Below are positions 1 through 7,936 of a DNA stretch of 64,000 nucleotides, in pieces; the first letter of the stretch is position 1, and every line of letters starts with the position of its first letter. Source of the DNA: Sphingobium faniae (lineage in GTDB: Bacteria; Pseudomonadota; Alphaproteobacteria; Sphingomonadales; Sphingomonadaceae); the NCBI GenBank assembly GCA_900100475.1, contig FMTU01000003.1:248001-312000 (forward strand), read 5' to 3'. The translations under genes were made by a program, and so were the position numbers. The notes below the pieces were generated by a model, which was not told the DNA's origin, searched no databases, and was given only the letters and a program-made list of their open reading frames with translations.

Positions 1-128
1 AGCTGTGTTCCGGCTAACGCACCCTCGCCTACCCCTTCATCCAACTGCGCCCGGTCATGACCGTTTCCCCAGCATCACTTCCCCAACACAAACCAAGCCC
101 GTGATTGCCCCCGCGTCGTGCAACTGGC
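1..128. other. Non-coding edge of window upstream of nadD
   Basis: No credible gene is seen here. The short open frames have poor codon character and match no family I know. The stretch probably holds the 5' flank of nadD. In many sphingomonads proA lies upstream of nadD, but no proA 3' end is recognisable in these bases. Confidence 0.4.
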
Positions 129-770
129 ATGGCGCTGGGCATGGCACGCATCGGCCTTCTTGGCGGTTCCTTCAACCCGGCGCATGGCGGGCATCGGGCG
201 ATTTCGCTGTTCGCGGCGGAAGCGCTGGGGCTGGATGAGGTCTGGTGGCTGGTGTCGCCGGGCAATCCGCTGAAACCGCAAGCGGGGATGGCGCCCCTCC
301 CCGCCCGGCTCGCGCGGGCGCGGGCGGTGGCGCGGCTGGCGCCGATCCGGGCCACCGCAATCGAGCGCGAACTCGATACGCGCTATACCGTCGACACGCT
401 GCGGGCGATCCGGCGGCGCTATCCGCGACATCGCTTCATCTGGCTGATGGGGGCGGACAATCTGGCGCAATTCGCCCGGTGGAAGGACTGGCGCGGCATT
501 GCGCGGCAGATGCCCATTGCCGTGATCGCTCGTCCGGGTTATGATGACGCCGCTTATGGCTCTGAAGCCATGGCATGGCTGCGGCGTTTCGTCCGGCCCG
601 CGCGCCAGAGTGCAGACTGGACGGATTGGAGACCGCCGGCGCTTGTGCTGTTGCGCTTTCGCCCTGATCCAAGATCGGCGACCCTGCTTAGGCAGGCGGA
701 CCCTCTCTGGCATCGCGAATATGAACAGACGCGTGTGCGCGACCCGCTCACGCGCCGGATGATTGTCTGA
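129..770 (+). CDS. nadD: Nicotinate-nucleotide adenylyltransferase
   Basis: Transfers AMP from ATP to nicotinate mononucleotide to give deamido-NAD in cytoplasmic NAD synthesis. The N-terminus has the nucleotidyltransferase signature GGSFNPAHGGH. A central WLMGADNLAQFARWKDW block matches the family's GADN...W region. The C-terminal RSATLLR sits where the family has ISSTxIR, a loosened version. In-frame ATGs occur at 105, 129 and 141; 129 or 141 best fits the usual start just before the GGSFNP strand. At about 213 aa the length is normal. It is followed after 12 bases by rsfS and then rlmH, the common nadD-rsfS-rlmH order. Confidence 0.93.
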   Translation: MALGMARIGLLGGSFNPAHGGHRAISLFAAEALGLDEVWWLVSPGNPLKPQAGMAPLPARLARARAVARLAPIRATAIERELDTRYTVDTLRAIRRRYPRHRFIWLMGADNLAQFARWKDWRGIARQMPIAVIARPGYDDAAYGSEAMAWLRRFVRPARQSADWTDWRPPALVLLRFRPDPRSATLLRQADPLWHREYEQTRVRDPLTRRMIV

Positions 771-782
771 AAAGGAGTTTGT

Positions 783-1172
783 TTGTCCAGACCCAAGCCC
801 GCCAACGACACGGCCCCCGATGCCGATAGCGTTGCCGCCCTGCATGACCTTGTCCTCCAGTCGCTCGACGACGACCAGGCGCAGGAAACCATCTCCATCC
901 CCCTTCAGGGCAAGAGCAGCATTGCCGACCATATGGTGATCGCCAGCGGGCGTTCATCCCGTCAGGTCGCGTCGATGGCGCAGAAGCTCGCCGAGCGGAT
1001 CAAGCAGACCACCGGGCGTTCCGCGCGCGTGGAAGGGCTGCCGGTCGCCGACTGGGTGCTGATCGACGCGGGCGACGTGATCATCCACCTGTTCCGCCCG
1101 GAAGTCCGCAGCTTCTACAATCTGGAGCGGATGTGGGGCTTTGTCGACGCGCCGACGGCCGGCACCGCCTGA
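783..1172 (+). CDS. rsfS: Ribosomal silencing factor RsfS (Iojap family)
   Basis: A 129-aa protein of the Iojap/RsfS family. The family binds uL14 on the 50S subunit and blocks subunit joining when nutrients are scarce. The typical core ISIPLQGKSSIADHMVIASGRSSRQV and the C-terminal DWVLIDAGDVIIHLFRPEVRSFYNLERMW are both present. The start is TTG, supported by an AAGGAG ribosome site at 772-777 with a 5-base spacer. It begins 12 bases after the nadD stop, so the two are probably co-transcribed. Confidence 0.94.
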   Translation: MSRPKPANDTAPDADSVAALHDLVLQSLDDDQAQETISIPLQGKSSIADHMVIASGRSSRQVASMAQKLAERIKQTTGRSARVEGLPVADWVLIDAGDVIIHLFRPEVRSFYNLERMWGFVDAPTAGTA

Positions 1173-1257
1173 CGTTCGACAAGCGGGGCGCGTCGGTGCA
1201 TTTTCGAGCTGACCGTTTACGGTCAACGGCCCGCAACATGCGACCTCAAAATAAAAG

Positions 1258-1284
1258 AGCGTTTCCGATCGCGGCGGAAACGCT
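1258..1284. repeat. Inverted repeat between rsfS and rlmH
   Basis: A perfect 10-bp stem, AGCGTTTCCG / CGGAAACGCT, with a 7-base loop, lies in the 126-base gap between rsfS and rlmH. No U-run follows on the plus strand, so it is not a classic terminator. It may be an extragenic palindrome or an RNA-stability or processing element in the rsfS-rlmH transcript. Confidence 0.6.
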
Positions 1285-1298
1285 TTAGGGGAGCGGCC

Positions 1299-1721
1299 AT
1301 GCTGCTCCACATCATCGCGCGCGGAAAGATCGGGCGCTCGGCCGAAGGGGAACTGGTCGAGCGTTACATGAAACGGCTCACCATGCCGCACAAGATCACC
1401 GAAATGCCGGACCGGGGCGGGAAGCTGCCCCCTGCCCCGCCCGGCACTGTCACAGTGATGCTGGACGAAAAGGGCAGGCAGCTTTCTTCCATGGATTTCG
1501 CGAAACGCATCGAGGGATGGCGCGATGCGGGGGTGCGGGAGTGCCGCTTCCTGATCGGCGCGGCGGACGGCTTCGACGATGCGGAACGAACCGGGGCCGA
1601 CCTGCTGATCGCTTTCGGCGCGATGACATGGCCGCACATGATGGCGCGGGCGATGCTGGCGGAGCAACTCTGGCGAGCGTGCAGCATATTGGCGGGCCAT
1701 CCTTATCATCGCGAGGGATGA
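1299..1721 (+). CDS. rlmH: 23S rRNA (pseudouridine1915-N3)-methyltransferase RlmH
   Basis: SPOUT-fold methyltransferase that methylates pseudouridine 1915 in helix 69 of 23S rRNA, using S-adenosylmethionine. The 140-aa length is normal for the family. Visible signatures are FLIGAADGF (the family's IGGxxG region) and the C-terminal knot segment MTWPHMMARAMLAEQLWRA...GHPYH. The ATG at 1299 follows a purine-rich GGGGAG. Its TGA overlaps the next ATG as ATGA at 1718-1721, implying translational coupling to the EnvC-like gene. Confidence 0.95.
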   Translation: MLLHIIARGKIGRSAEGELVERYMKRLTMPHKITEMPDRGGKLPPAPPGTVTVMLDEKGRQLSSMDFAKRIEGWRDAGVRECRFLIGAADGFDDAERTGADLLIAFGAMTWPHMMARAMLAEQLWRACSILAGHPYHREG

Positions 1722-3025
1722 GGGCGCGTGTCGCTCGACAGTGGGCGTTCTTTCCGCCTAGTCTGGCGTACATGACGGGCGGGGGTTCTGGCATCGGGAA
1801 ATGGAGCATCGCGGCGGCGATGGCGGGCGCTCTCGCCATGGCGGCCACGCGCCTGCCCGCGGCGGACGGCGGCGCAATCATCCTCCCCGGCACGGCAGGC
1901 ACCACGCTGGAGCAGGAACAGGTCGCGCTCAAGGCGGCGCGGCGGCAGTCGGAGGAGGCCCGCGACCGATCGCAGCGGCTGGAGCAACAGGCGACGATGG
2001 CCCGCGACGAGGCGGACCAGGCCCGCCGGCGCGCCGCCGCCATGGCCGCGCGGATACAGGAATCGGAAGCCGACGTTCAAGCGGCGCAGGCCCGCATCGC
2101 CATCATCGCCCGGCTGCAACGGGAACAGGCGGCGCGGCTGGCGGCGCGGCAGGAGCCGGTGATGAAGCTGACCGCCGCCTTGCAGATGATGGCACGGCGG
2201 CCGCTGGCGCTGACGCTGGTGCAGCCGGGATCGACGACGGACGCGGTGCACATGCGCGCGGTGCTGGGCAATGTGCTGCCCGCGATCCGGGAGCGGACGG
2301 CTGGCTTGCGCGCCGAACTGGAACGCAGCCGGTCGCTCCGCGCGACGGCGCAGCAAGCGGCGGACGCGCTGGCGCAGGGCCGGACGAACCTCAAGCAGCG
2401 GCAGGTGGCGCTGGAGCAACTGGAGGCGCAAAAAAGGCTGGCGGCGCGGGATTATCGCTCCCATGCCGGGCTGGAGAGCGAACGAGCGCTGGCGCTGGGT
2501 GAAAAGGCGCGCGACATCGTCGATCTGATGGACCGGCTGGAGGAAGCGGGCGGCCTGCGCGATCGGCTGGCGCGGCTGCCAGGGCCGCTGCCGCGCCCGG
2601 CTCGCCCCGATCAGGCGCAAGCCCCCGCGCCGCAGCAGGACAGGGCCAGCAGCGCGCCCCCGCCCTATCGCCTGCCCGTCATCGGCCAGCTCGTGACCGG
2701 CATGGGCGAAGTGAGCGACAGCGGCGTCCGTTCGCGCGGCCTCACCATCGCGGCGCAGGCGGGGGCGCAGGCCGTGGCGCCCACAGCGGGCCGCATCGCC
2801 TTTGCCGGGCCGTATCGCGGCTATGGCCAGATCCTCATCATCGACCATGGGCAGGGATGGACGACGCTCATCACCGGGCTGCATCGCGTGACGGCCACGG
2901 TTGGCGAAGCCGTGCGGCAGGGTGATCCCGTGGGCGTGGCGGGCACGGGACGGCCCATGGTCACGGTGGAACTGCGCCGCAACGGCAGGCCGGTGGACAT
3001 CGTGCCGCTCGCGAGGTTGGGTTAG
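1718..3025 (+). CDS. EnvC-like murein hydrolase activator (degenerate M23/LytM domain)
   Basis: A protein of about 435 aa with an N-terminal hydrophobic export segment (KWSIAAAMAGALAMAATRL), a long Ala/Arg/Gln-rich coiled coil (about residues 60-280), a proline-rich linker and a C-terminal LytM/M23-type domain (about 326-435). The domain keeps the fold signature (AGRIAFAGPYRGYGQILIIDHGQGW), but the metal-ligand positions are replaced: RGLTIA stands where active enzymes have HxGxD, and VTVEL replaces the final HxH strand. This is the EnvC pattern, in which a dead LytM domain activates amidases. The start at 1718 overlaps the rlmH stop; ATG 1771 is an alternative. An amidase partner candidate is at 57394-58377. 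Confidence 0.8.
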   Translation: MRARVARQWAFFPPSLAYMTGGGSGIGKWSIAAAMAGALAMAATRLPAADGGAIILPGTAGTTLEQEQVALKAARRQSEEARDRSQRLEQQATMARDEADQARRRAAAMAARIQESEADVQAAQARIAIIARLQREQAARLAARQEPVMKLTAALQMMARRPLALTLVQPGSTTDAVHMRAVLGNVLPAIRERTAGLRAELERSRSLRATAQQAADALAQGRTNLKQRQVALEQLEAQKRLAARDYRSHAGLESERALALGEKARDIVDLMDRLEEAGGLRDRLARLPGPLPRPARPDQAQAPAPQQDRASSAPPPYRLPVIGQLVTGMGEVSDSGVRSRGLTIAAQAGAQAVAPTAGRIAFAGPYRGYGQILIIDHGQGWTTLITGLHRVTATVGEAVRQGDPVGVAGTGRPMVTVELRRNGRPVDIVPLARLG

Positions 3026-3031
3026 GCTGAT

Positions 3032-4081
3032 TCAGGCGACGGCCGGTTCCAGCAGGCGGATGCTGCCCGCGTCCGCGTCGATCTGCGCGTTCACGCCGAC
3101 CGGCAGGCTGAACTGGCTGGCGACATGACCGAATTGCGCGCCCTGAAAGGCGGGGATGCCAAGCGGCGCCAGATGCTGCTGCAACACTTCGGACAAGGTG
3201 AAGCCGCCATAGGACGGCCCCTCGGCGGCGCAGCCCGTGCATTGTCCGAACACCACGCCCGCCAGCTTGCCGAGTACACCGCCAAGCGCCAATTGGGTCA
3301 GCATCCGGTCGATGCGGTATGGCGCTTCGTTGGTGTCCTCCAGAAAGAGGATCGCGCCGGTGAAGTCGGGCAGCCATGGCGTCCCCATCAGCGCCGCGAG
3401 TACGGTGAGGTTGCCGCCCAGCAATCGCCCGCTCGCCGTGCCGGAGCGGAAGGTGCGGATGCGGCCGGTGCGCTGGACGAGGCGATCCTCCCGCCCCGCC
3501 GGATTGACCAGCGTAGGCGTCGCGCCGTCGAAAGCGATGGCGCGGAAAGCGTCCCAGGAAAAGCCCGGCCATCTTGCCGAGGCATTGGGGCCGTGGATGG
3601 TGGTAAAGCCCGCGCGCGCCGCGAAGGCGAGGTGCAGCGCGGTGATGTCGCTGAAGCCGATCAACAGCTTGGGATGGGCACGGATCGTCTGGAAATCGAG
3701 GAAGGGCAGGATGCGCGCGCAGCCCCAGCCGCCGCGCACGGCGAAGATGGCGCGCACGTCGGGATCGGCATAGAGCGCGTTCACATCCGCCGCGCGATCC
3801 GCGTCCTTCCCCGCCAGATAGCCATAGCGCTCCGCCAGATGCCCGGCGGGCTTTGGCTTGAGGCCCATGGCGGCGATGGTCTCCTTGACCAGATCGAGGT
3901 CGAAGGCATCGTTGGTGAAGCCCGCCGGTTCGATCAGCCCTACGGTATCGCCGGGGCGCAGGCGGGGCGGCTTTATGAGGGAGGATGCGGCGGCGGCCTC
4001 GCTCATGGCGGGAGCCTTGGCCGCGACAAGCGCGCCGCCCATGGCCGTCATCAGCGCGCGGCGGTCGAATGCGATGGTCAA
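3032..4081 (-). CDS. ldcA: Muramoyltetrapeptide (LD) carboxypeptidase, S66 family
   Basis: LdcA-type serine peptidase that removes the terminal D-Ala from murein tetrapeptides during wall recycling. The nucleophile motif is IGFSDITALHLA. The later family blocks GGNLTVLAALMGTPW, LFLEDTNEAPYRIDRM (Glu region) and FGHVASQFSLPVG (His region) are present. The N-terminus reads FDRRALMTAMGGALVAAKAPA, a twin-arginine or signal-like sequence, so it may act in the periplasm rather than the cytoplasm. The start is TTG at 4081, overlapping the upstream cupin stop as TTGA, with GGGAG six bases before it. It forms an operon with the cupin gene. Confidence 0.88.
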   Translation of the reverse strand: MTIAFDRRALMTAMGGALVAAKAPAMSEAAAASSLIKPPRLRPGDTVGLIEPAGFTNDAFDLDLVKETIAAMGLKPKPAGHLAERYGYLAGKDADRAADVNALYADPDVRAIFAVRGGWGCARILPFLDFQTIRAHPKLLIGFSDITALHLAFAARAGFTTIHGPNASARWPGFSWDAFRAIAFDGATPTLVNPAGREDRLVQRTGRIRTFRSGTASGRLLGGNLTVLAALMGTPWLPDFTGAILFLEDTNEAPYRIDRMLTQLALGGVLGKLAGVVFGQCTGCAAEGPSYGGFTLSEVLQQHLAPLGIPAFQGAQFGHVASQFSLPVGVNAQIDADAGSIRLLEPAVA

Positions 4082-4395
4082 TAGCGGCTCCCGTCCCGGT
4101 GAACATAGCTTCTGCCTGCCCGACGCAGGTCGATGTCCGAATAATGAGCGTCGCCAGGAGGCGGGCGGCCGAAAGCGAGAAATTCGCAGTCCCCGTCGCT
4201 TTCGTTCGACAGATGGTGGCCGTTCGGCTCGCCTTTCGGAAAGGCCGCCATGTCACCTGCCTGCATCAGGGTCCGCCCGCCATCCTCCCACAGCACGGCC
4301 TGTCCGGCGAGGATGACGACAAATTCGTCCTCATAGGGCGCGGGAAAGCCGGTGGCGTTGCTCGGCTGAATCATGGTGAGGTCGATTCCGGGCAT
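4078..4395 (-). CDS. Cupin-domain protein, apparently internally shortened
   Basis: A 105-aa cupin. Residues 22-105 match the second half of a common alphaproteobacterial cupin family: EDEFVVILAGQAVLWEDGG, then AGDMAAFPKGEPNGHHL, then HYSDIDL and YVHRDG at the end. Family members I recall run about 150-160 aa, with roughly 40 residues between an N-terminal TGxPAP motif and EDEFV that include the first metal-binding HxH. Here ATGFPAPY runs directly into EDEFV, so the first cupin motif seems to have been lost in frame. It is translationally coupled to ldcA. Metal binding is doubtful and the function is unknown. Confidence 0.75.
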   Translation of the reverse strand: MPGIDLTMIQPSNATGFPAPYEDEFVVILAGQAVLWEDGGRTLMQAGDMAAFPKGEPNGHHLSNESDGDCEFLAFGRPPPGDAHYSDIDLRRAGRSYVHRDGSRY

Positions 4396-4454
4396 GGCCT
4401 GCCTTCCTCCTCCTGCTGCTGGTCAAGCGACAAGGCTTTCGCTAACGCAGCGGC

Positions 4455-5597
4455 ATGAGCATGACCAGCCCCAATGCCGACGCGGTGGCCCTGACCCGGC
4501 GCCTGATCGCCTGCCCATCCGTAACACCCGCGAGCGGCGATGTGTTCGCCGCGCTGGAGGAGATGCTCGCGCCCCTCGGCTTCACCGTCGACCGCTTCGT
4601 CGTGGGGGAAGCGCCCGATGGGCCGGTGGAAAATCTGCTGGCGTGGCGCACGACCGGGCCGGGACCGCATTTCGCCTTCGCCGGGCATCTGGACGTGGTG
4701 CCGCCGGGCCATGGCTGGACCAGCGACCCCTTTGCGCCCGAAGTGCGCGGCGACCTGCTCTATGGACGGGGCGCGGTGGACATGAAGGGCGCGATCGGGG
4801 CGTTCGTCGCGGCCCTGCGCGACCTGCCCGACGACCTGCCGGGCACGATCAGCCTCATCATCACCGGCGATGAGGAAGGCCCGGCGGTCTATGGCACGCT
4901 GGCGTTGATGGAGCGGATGGCGGCGCGGGAGTTGCGGCCGGACATGTGCCTTGTGGGCGAACCGACCTCCACCCGCCGGCTGGGCGACGTGATGAAGATC
5001 GGGCGGCGCGGTTCGGTCAACATGTGGATTCGCGTGGCGGGGGCGCAGGGCCATGTGGCCTATCCCCATCTGGCCGACAATCCGATCCCGCGCCTTGTCC
5101 GCATCCTGTCCGTCATCGAAGCGGAAATGCTGGATGAAGGGACGGACTGGTTCCAGCCCAGCAATATCGAGATCACCGATCTGGAAGTCGGCAACCCCGC
5201 CCATAATGTGATCCCCGGCGCGGCGACCGCCCGCATCTCCATCCGTTTCAACGACCGGCACAGCGGCGCGTCCCTGATCGAACGGATCAAGGCCATCGCG
5301 GCCACGGAAGGCGGCACCGTGGAAGCGAAGATCAGCGGCGAACCTTTCCTGACGCAGCCGGGCGCGCTGTCGGGACTGGTGAGCGAGGCCATCCACGAGG
5401 TCACGGGACTGGAGCCGGAGCTTTCGACGAGCGGTGGAACATCGGATGCGCGCTTCCTCTCGCGGTTGTGCCCGGTGGTGGAATTCGGTCTCAACAACGG
5501 CACGATGCACAAGCTGGACGAGGCGGTCGGCCTGACGGACCTTCTCGATCTGGCGCGGATTTATGCGCTGATCGTCCGGCGCGCGCTGGCGGGATAG
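4455..5597 (+). CDS. dapE: Succinyl-diaminopimelate desuccinylase
   Basis: Zinc-dependent M20 amidohydrolase that converts N-succinyl-LL-DAP to LL-DAP and succinate in the lysine/meso-DAP pathway feeding peptidoglycan. At 380 aa it is full length. Metal and catalytic motifs are FAGHLDVVPPG, GRGAVDMKGAIGAFV, ITGDEEGPAVYGT and VGEPTS. The C-terminal STSGGTSDARFL and VEFGLNNGTMHKLDE blocks are typical of DapE. ATG at 4455 is followed by a second ATG at 4461. It is divergent from the cupin-ldcA pair, with 59 bases between them. Confidence 0.95.
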   Translation: MSMTSPNADAVALTRRLIACPSVTPASGDVFAALEEMLAPLGFTVDRFVVGEAPDGPVENLLAWRTTGPGPHFAFAGHLDVVPPGHGWTSDPFAPEVRGDLLYGRGAVDMKGAIGAFVAALRDLPDDLPGTISLIITGDEEGPAVYGTLALMERMAARELRPDMCLVGEPTSTRRLGDVMKIGRRGSVNMWIRVAGAQGHVAYPHLADNPIPRLVRILSVIEAEMLDEGTDWFQPSNIEITDLEVGNPAHNVIPGAATARISIRFNDRHSGASLIERIKAIAATEGGTVEAKISGEPFLTQPGALSGLVSEAIHEVTGLEPELSTSGGTSDARFLSRLCPVVEFGLNNGTMHKLDEAVGLTDLLDLARIYALIVRRALAG

Positions 5598-5612
5598 CCA
5601 GGGACTGCCGTC

Positions 5613-5647
5613 ATTGGGGCCGACGTCAGACTGCGCCGTGCCCCAAT
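5613..5647. terminator. Hairpin between convergent dapE and GGDEF-EAL genes
   Basis: An 8-bp inverted repeat, ATTGGGGC / GCCCCAAT, with a 19-base loop spans the short convergent junction and runs into the 3' end of the minus-strand gene. There is no U-run, so it is only a candidate bidirectional terminator or 3'-stabilising hairpin. Confidence 0.3.
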
Positions 5648-7296
5648 AGGGGCTGCGGCGCATAGCGGGCGATATAGGCCTCCTCCCCCATCGGACGGTC
5701 CAAATGATAGCCCTGGAACAGGGTGCAGCCGATGACGCGCAGCATGTCCATCTGCGCCTGATTTTCCACGCCCTCGACCACCACCTCAAGCCCCAGTCCC
5801 TGGATCAGGCCGACAATGGCGCTGCATATCGTCCGTGCTTCGGCTGATATGGCGATGTCGCGCACCAGGCTGCGGTCGATCTTGATGTGGTCGACGGGCA
5901 AATCCTTGAGCCGCGACAGGTTGGAATAGCCGGTGCCGAAACCGCCGATCGCCATGCGGACGCCTTCACGGCGCAGCGCGGCCAATTGTTCCAGCAGGCG
6001 GACGTCCATGTCCATCGCCAGCGATTCGCTGATCTCCAGTTCCAGCATGTCGGGCGGCGTGTCGTGGACCGTCATGGCGTGGCGCAGGCGCAGGAAGAAA
6101 TCGGCCTGCTCCAGTTCGCGGCTGGAGATGTTGATCGCGATGCGCTGTCCCAATCCGGCCCGCGCCCAGCGCGACGCGGTTTCGCAAACCCGGTCCATCA
6201 CCCAGTCGCCCAGCGCGACGATGACCCCGCTTTCCTCCGCCACAGGGACGAACAGCGTCGGCATGACGAGTTGACGCTGTGGATGCGCCCACCGGACCAA
6301 TGCCTCGGCGGCGACGGCCTGACCGCTTGGCGCGTCGATCTGTGGCTGGAATTCCAGCAGGAACTCTTCCCGCTCCAGCGCGCGGAGCAGGTCGCGCTCC
6401 AGTTCGGCGCGGTCCGCGGCCTTGAGCGCCAGTTCGGCGGTGAACATCTCGGTCCGTCCGCGCCCTTCGCCCTTCGCATGATACATGGCGATGTCGGCGG
6501 CGCGCAGCAGGGCGGGCAGCGTGTCGCCGTCACCCGGGCAGCAGGCGATGCCGATGGACGCGCCCAGATCGACATGCTGACTGCCCAGGTTGAACCGCTC
6601 GCCCAGCGCGAACTGGACGGCGCGGGCGACCTTCAGCGCGGACTCGCGACCGGCCAGGCTGGGGAAGAACAGCGTGAATTCGTCGCCTGCCAGACGGCCG
6701 ATCACCGCGTCGCCGATCCCGGCGCTGACCTGCGCCATCACGACTTCGCGCAGCCGCCCCGCGACGCGCGCCAGCAACTGATCGCCCGCCGCATGGCCGA
6801 GCGTATCGTTCACATTCTTGAAGCCGTCGAGGTCGATGAAGAACAGGGCGGCTACATCGCCGTCCGGGCGTTCGACCAGCAGCCGTTCCACCTGACGGCA
6901 AAAGCTGGCGCGGTTGGCAAGACCCGTCACCTGATCGAACAGCGCCAGAGTCTGCACATGATCCAGATTAGTGCGGACCTGGCTGAACAGGCTTTCCATC
7001 GCCACCGACAGGTCCGGCAACTCCTTGCCCGCTTCGGGCGGCACGGGCGATTGCAGGTCGCCATGGGCGGCGGCGAGCAGGCGGTCGGTGGCGCGGTCGA
7101 GGGCCGTGGCTATGGTCGCGACGCTGCGGCGCGCCGACGCCCAGCTCAGCGTGCCGCACATGATGGCGACGATGAGCGAACGGCCGATATCGGCGATCTT
7201 CCGGTCCGGCCCCGACAGCAGCGAGAGGATAAAGACCAACGCCCCCGCGGCACAGGCAAAGGCCGTCGCGCGGCTGGTCATCGTCACGCCCTGCAT
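5626..7296 (-). CDS. Membrane GGDEF-EAL protein with degenerate EAL site
   Basis: A 556-aa protein with two N-terminal hydrophobic segments, a HAMP-like linker, a GGDEF domain (about 155-315) and an EAL domain (about 335-545). The cyclase signature is RLAGDEF, a variant often compatible with activity, and no RxxD inhibitory site is visible at the usual place. The EAL domain keeps EALVRW, INISSREL, ELEISES, IKIDRSLV and VVEGVE. However, the DDFGTG loop that supplies two metal-binding Asp residues in active phosphodiesterases reads GGFGTG (residues 451-452, bases 5941-5946). I infer a diguanylate cyclase or c-di-GMP-binding effector rather than a phosphodiesterase. Confidence 0.9.
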   Translation of the reverse strand: MQGVTMTSRATAFACAAGALVFILSLLSGPDRKIADIGRSLIVAIMCGTLSWASARRSVATIATALDRATDRLLAAAHGDLQSPVPPEAGKELPDLSVAMESLFSQVRTNLDHVQTLALFDQVTGLANRASFCRQVERLLVERPDGDVAALFFIDLDGFKNVNDTLGHAAGDQLLARVAGRLREVVMAQVSAGIGDAVIGRLAGDEFTLFFPSLAGRESALKVARAVQFALGERFNLGSQHVDLGASIGIACCPGDGDTLPALLRAADIAMYHAKGEGRGRTEMFTAELALKAADRAELERDLLRALEREEFLLEFQPQIDAPSGQAVAAEALVRWAHPQRQLVMPTLFVPVAEESGVIVALGDWVMDRVCETASRWARAGLGQRIAINISSRELEQADFFLRLRHAMTVHDTPPDMLELEISESLAMDMDVRLLEQLAALRREGVRMAIGGFGTGYSNLSRLKDLPVDHIKIDRSLVRDIAISAEARTICSAIVGLIQGLGLEVVVEGVENQAQMDMLRVIGCTLFQGYHLDRPMGEEAYIARYAPQPLLGHGAV

Positions 7297-7393
7297 GTCC
7301 CTCCCTGTCCTGTTGCGCCCGGAATGAGCGGATGTATCACCCGGATATGAAGGACGGTGGTTAAGAAATGGTCAGTGCAGGAACGAAAAAGCG

Positions 7394-7930
7394 TTACCGG
7401 GACCGGCGCAGGATCACGTAGAGCGCGCCCTCGCCGCCATGGCGCGGATGGGCGGCGCGGACGCTGGCGATGCGGTCGGCATGGGCGCCGGTTTCAAGCC
7501 AATGGCCAATCTCCCCCCGGATCGCGCCGCGCCGCGTCGCCTTGCCTGAAGCCGCTGTTTTCGGCGGTTTTCCCGTGATGACGAGGAGTATGCGCGCACC
7601 CTGCGCCAGCCCCAGCGCGATCGCCTGTCCCAGCCGGGCATGGGCCGAGGCCAGCGTATGGCCGTGCAGGTCGATGGTCATGTCGGGCGCCAGATTTCCG
7701 CTACGGATTCGGCGCTCCCAGCCGGAATCGAGAATAGTCGCGGGGGTGCGTGGCGGTAGCGCGACGGCGGGACGCGCAGGCGAAGGCGTTAACCGTTTTT
7801 GCTCGACCGGCTGCTTCACCGGAACGGCGGCGGGCAACGGCAGGCGAGGCACGGCGCGGATGGGCTTTACCGACCGGGTGAGCGCCGCCCAGAGCGCCTG
7901 CTCTTCAGGAGAAAGCGAACGGCGTGCCAT
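7394..7930 (-). CDS. Smr-domain protein
   Basis: A 178-aa protein with a Pro/Ala-rich N-terminal half and a C-terminal Smr domain: TIDLHGHTLASAHARL (LDxH/HGxT motif), LLVITGKP (TGxG-like strand) and a final AHPRHGGEGALYVILRR. Smr domains occur in MutS2 and in stand-alone nucleases or RNA-binding proteins; the exact substrate here is unknown. It lies 6 bases downstream of mltA on the same strand, so it is the last gene of a Tim44-like/mltA/smr operon common in sphingomonads. Confidence 0.88.
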   Translation of the reverse strand: MARRSLSPEEQALWAALTRSVKPIRAVPRLPLPAAVPVKQPVEQKRLTPSPARPAVALPPRTPATILDSGWERRIRSGNLAPDMTIDLHGHTLASAHARLGQAIALGLAQGARILLVITGKPPKTAASGKATRRGAIRGEIGHWLETGAHADRIASVRAAHPRHGGEGALYVILRRSR

Positions 7931-7936
7931 GCGCGA

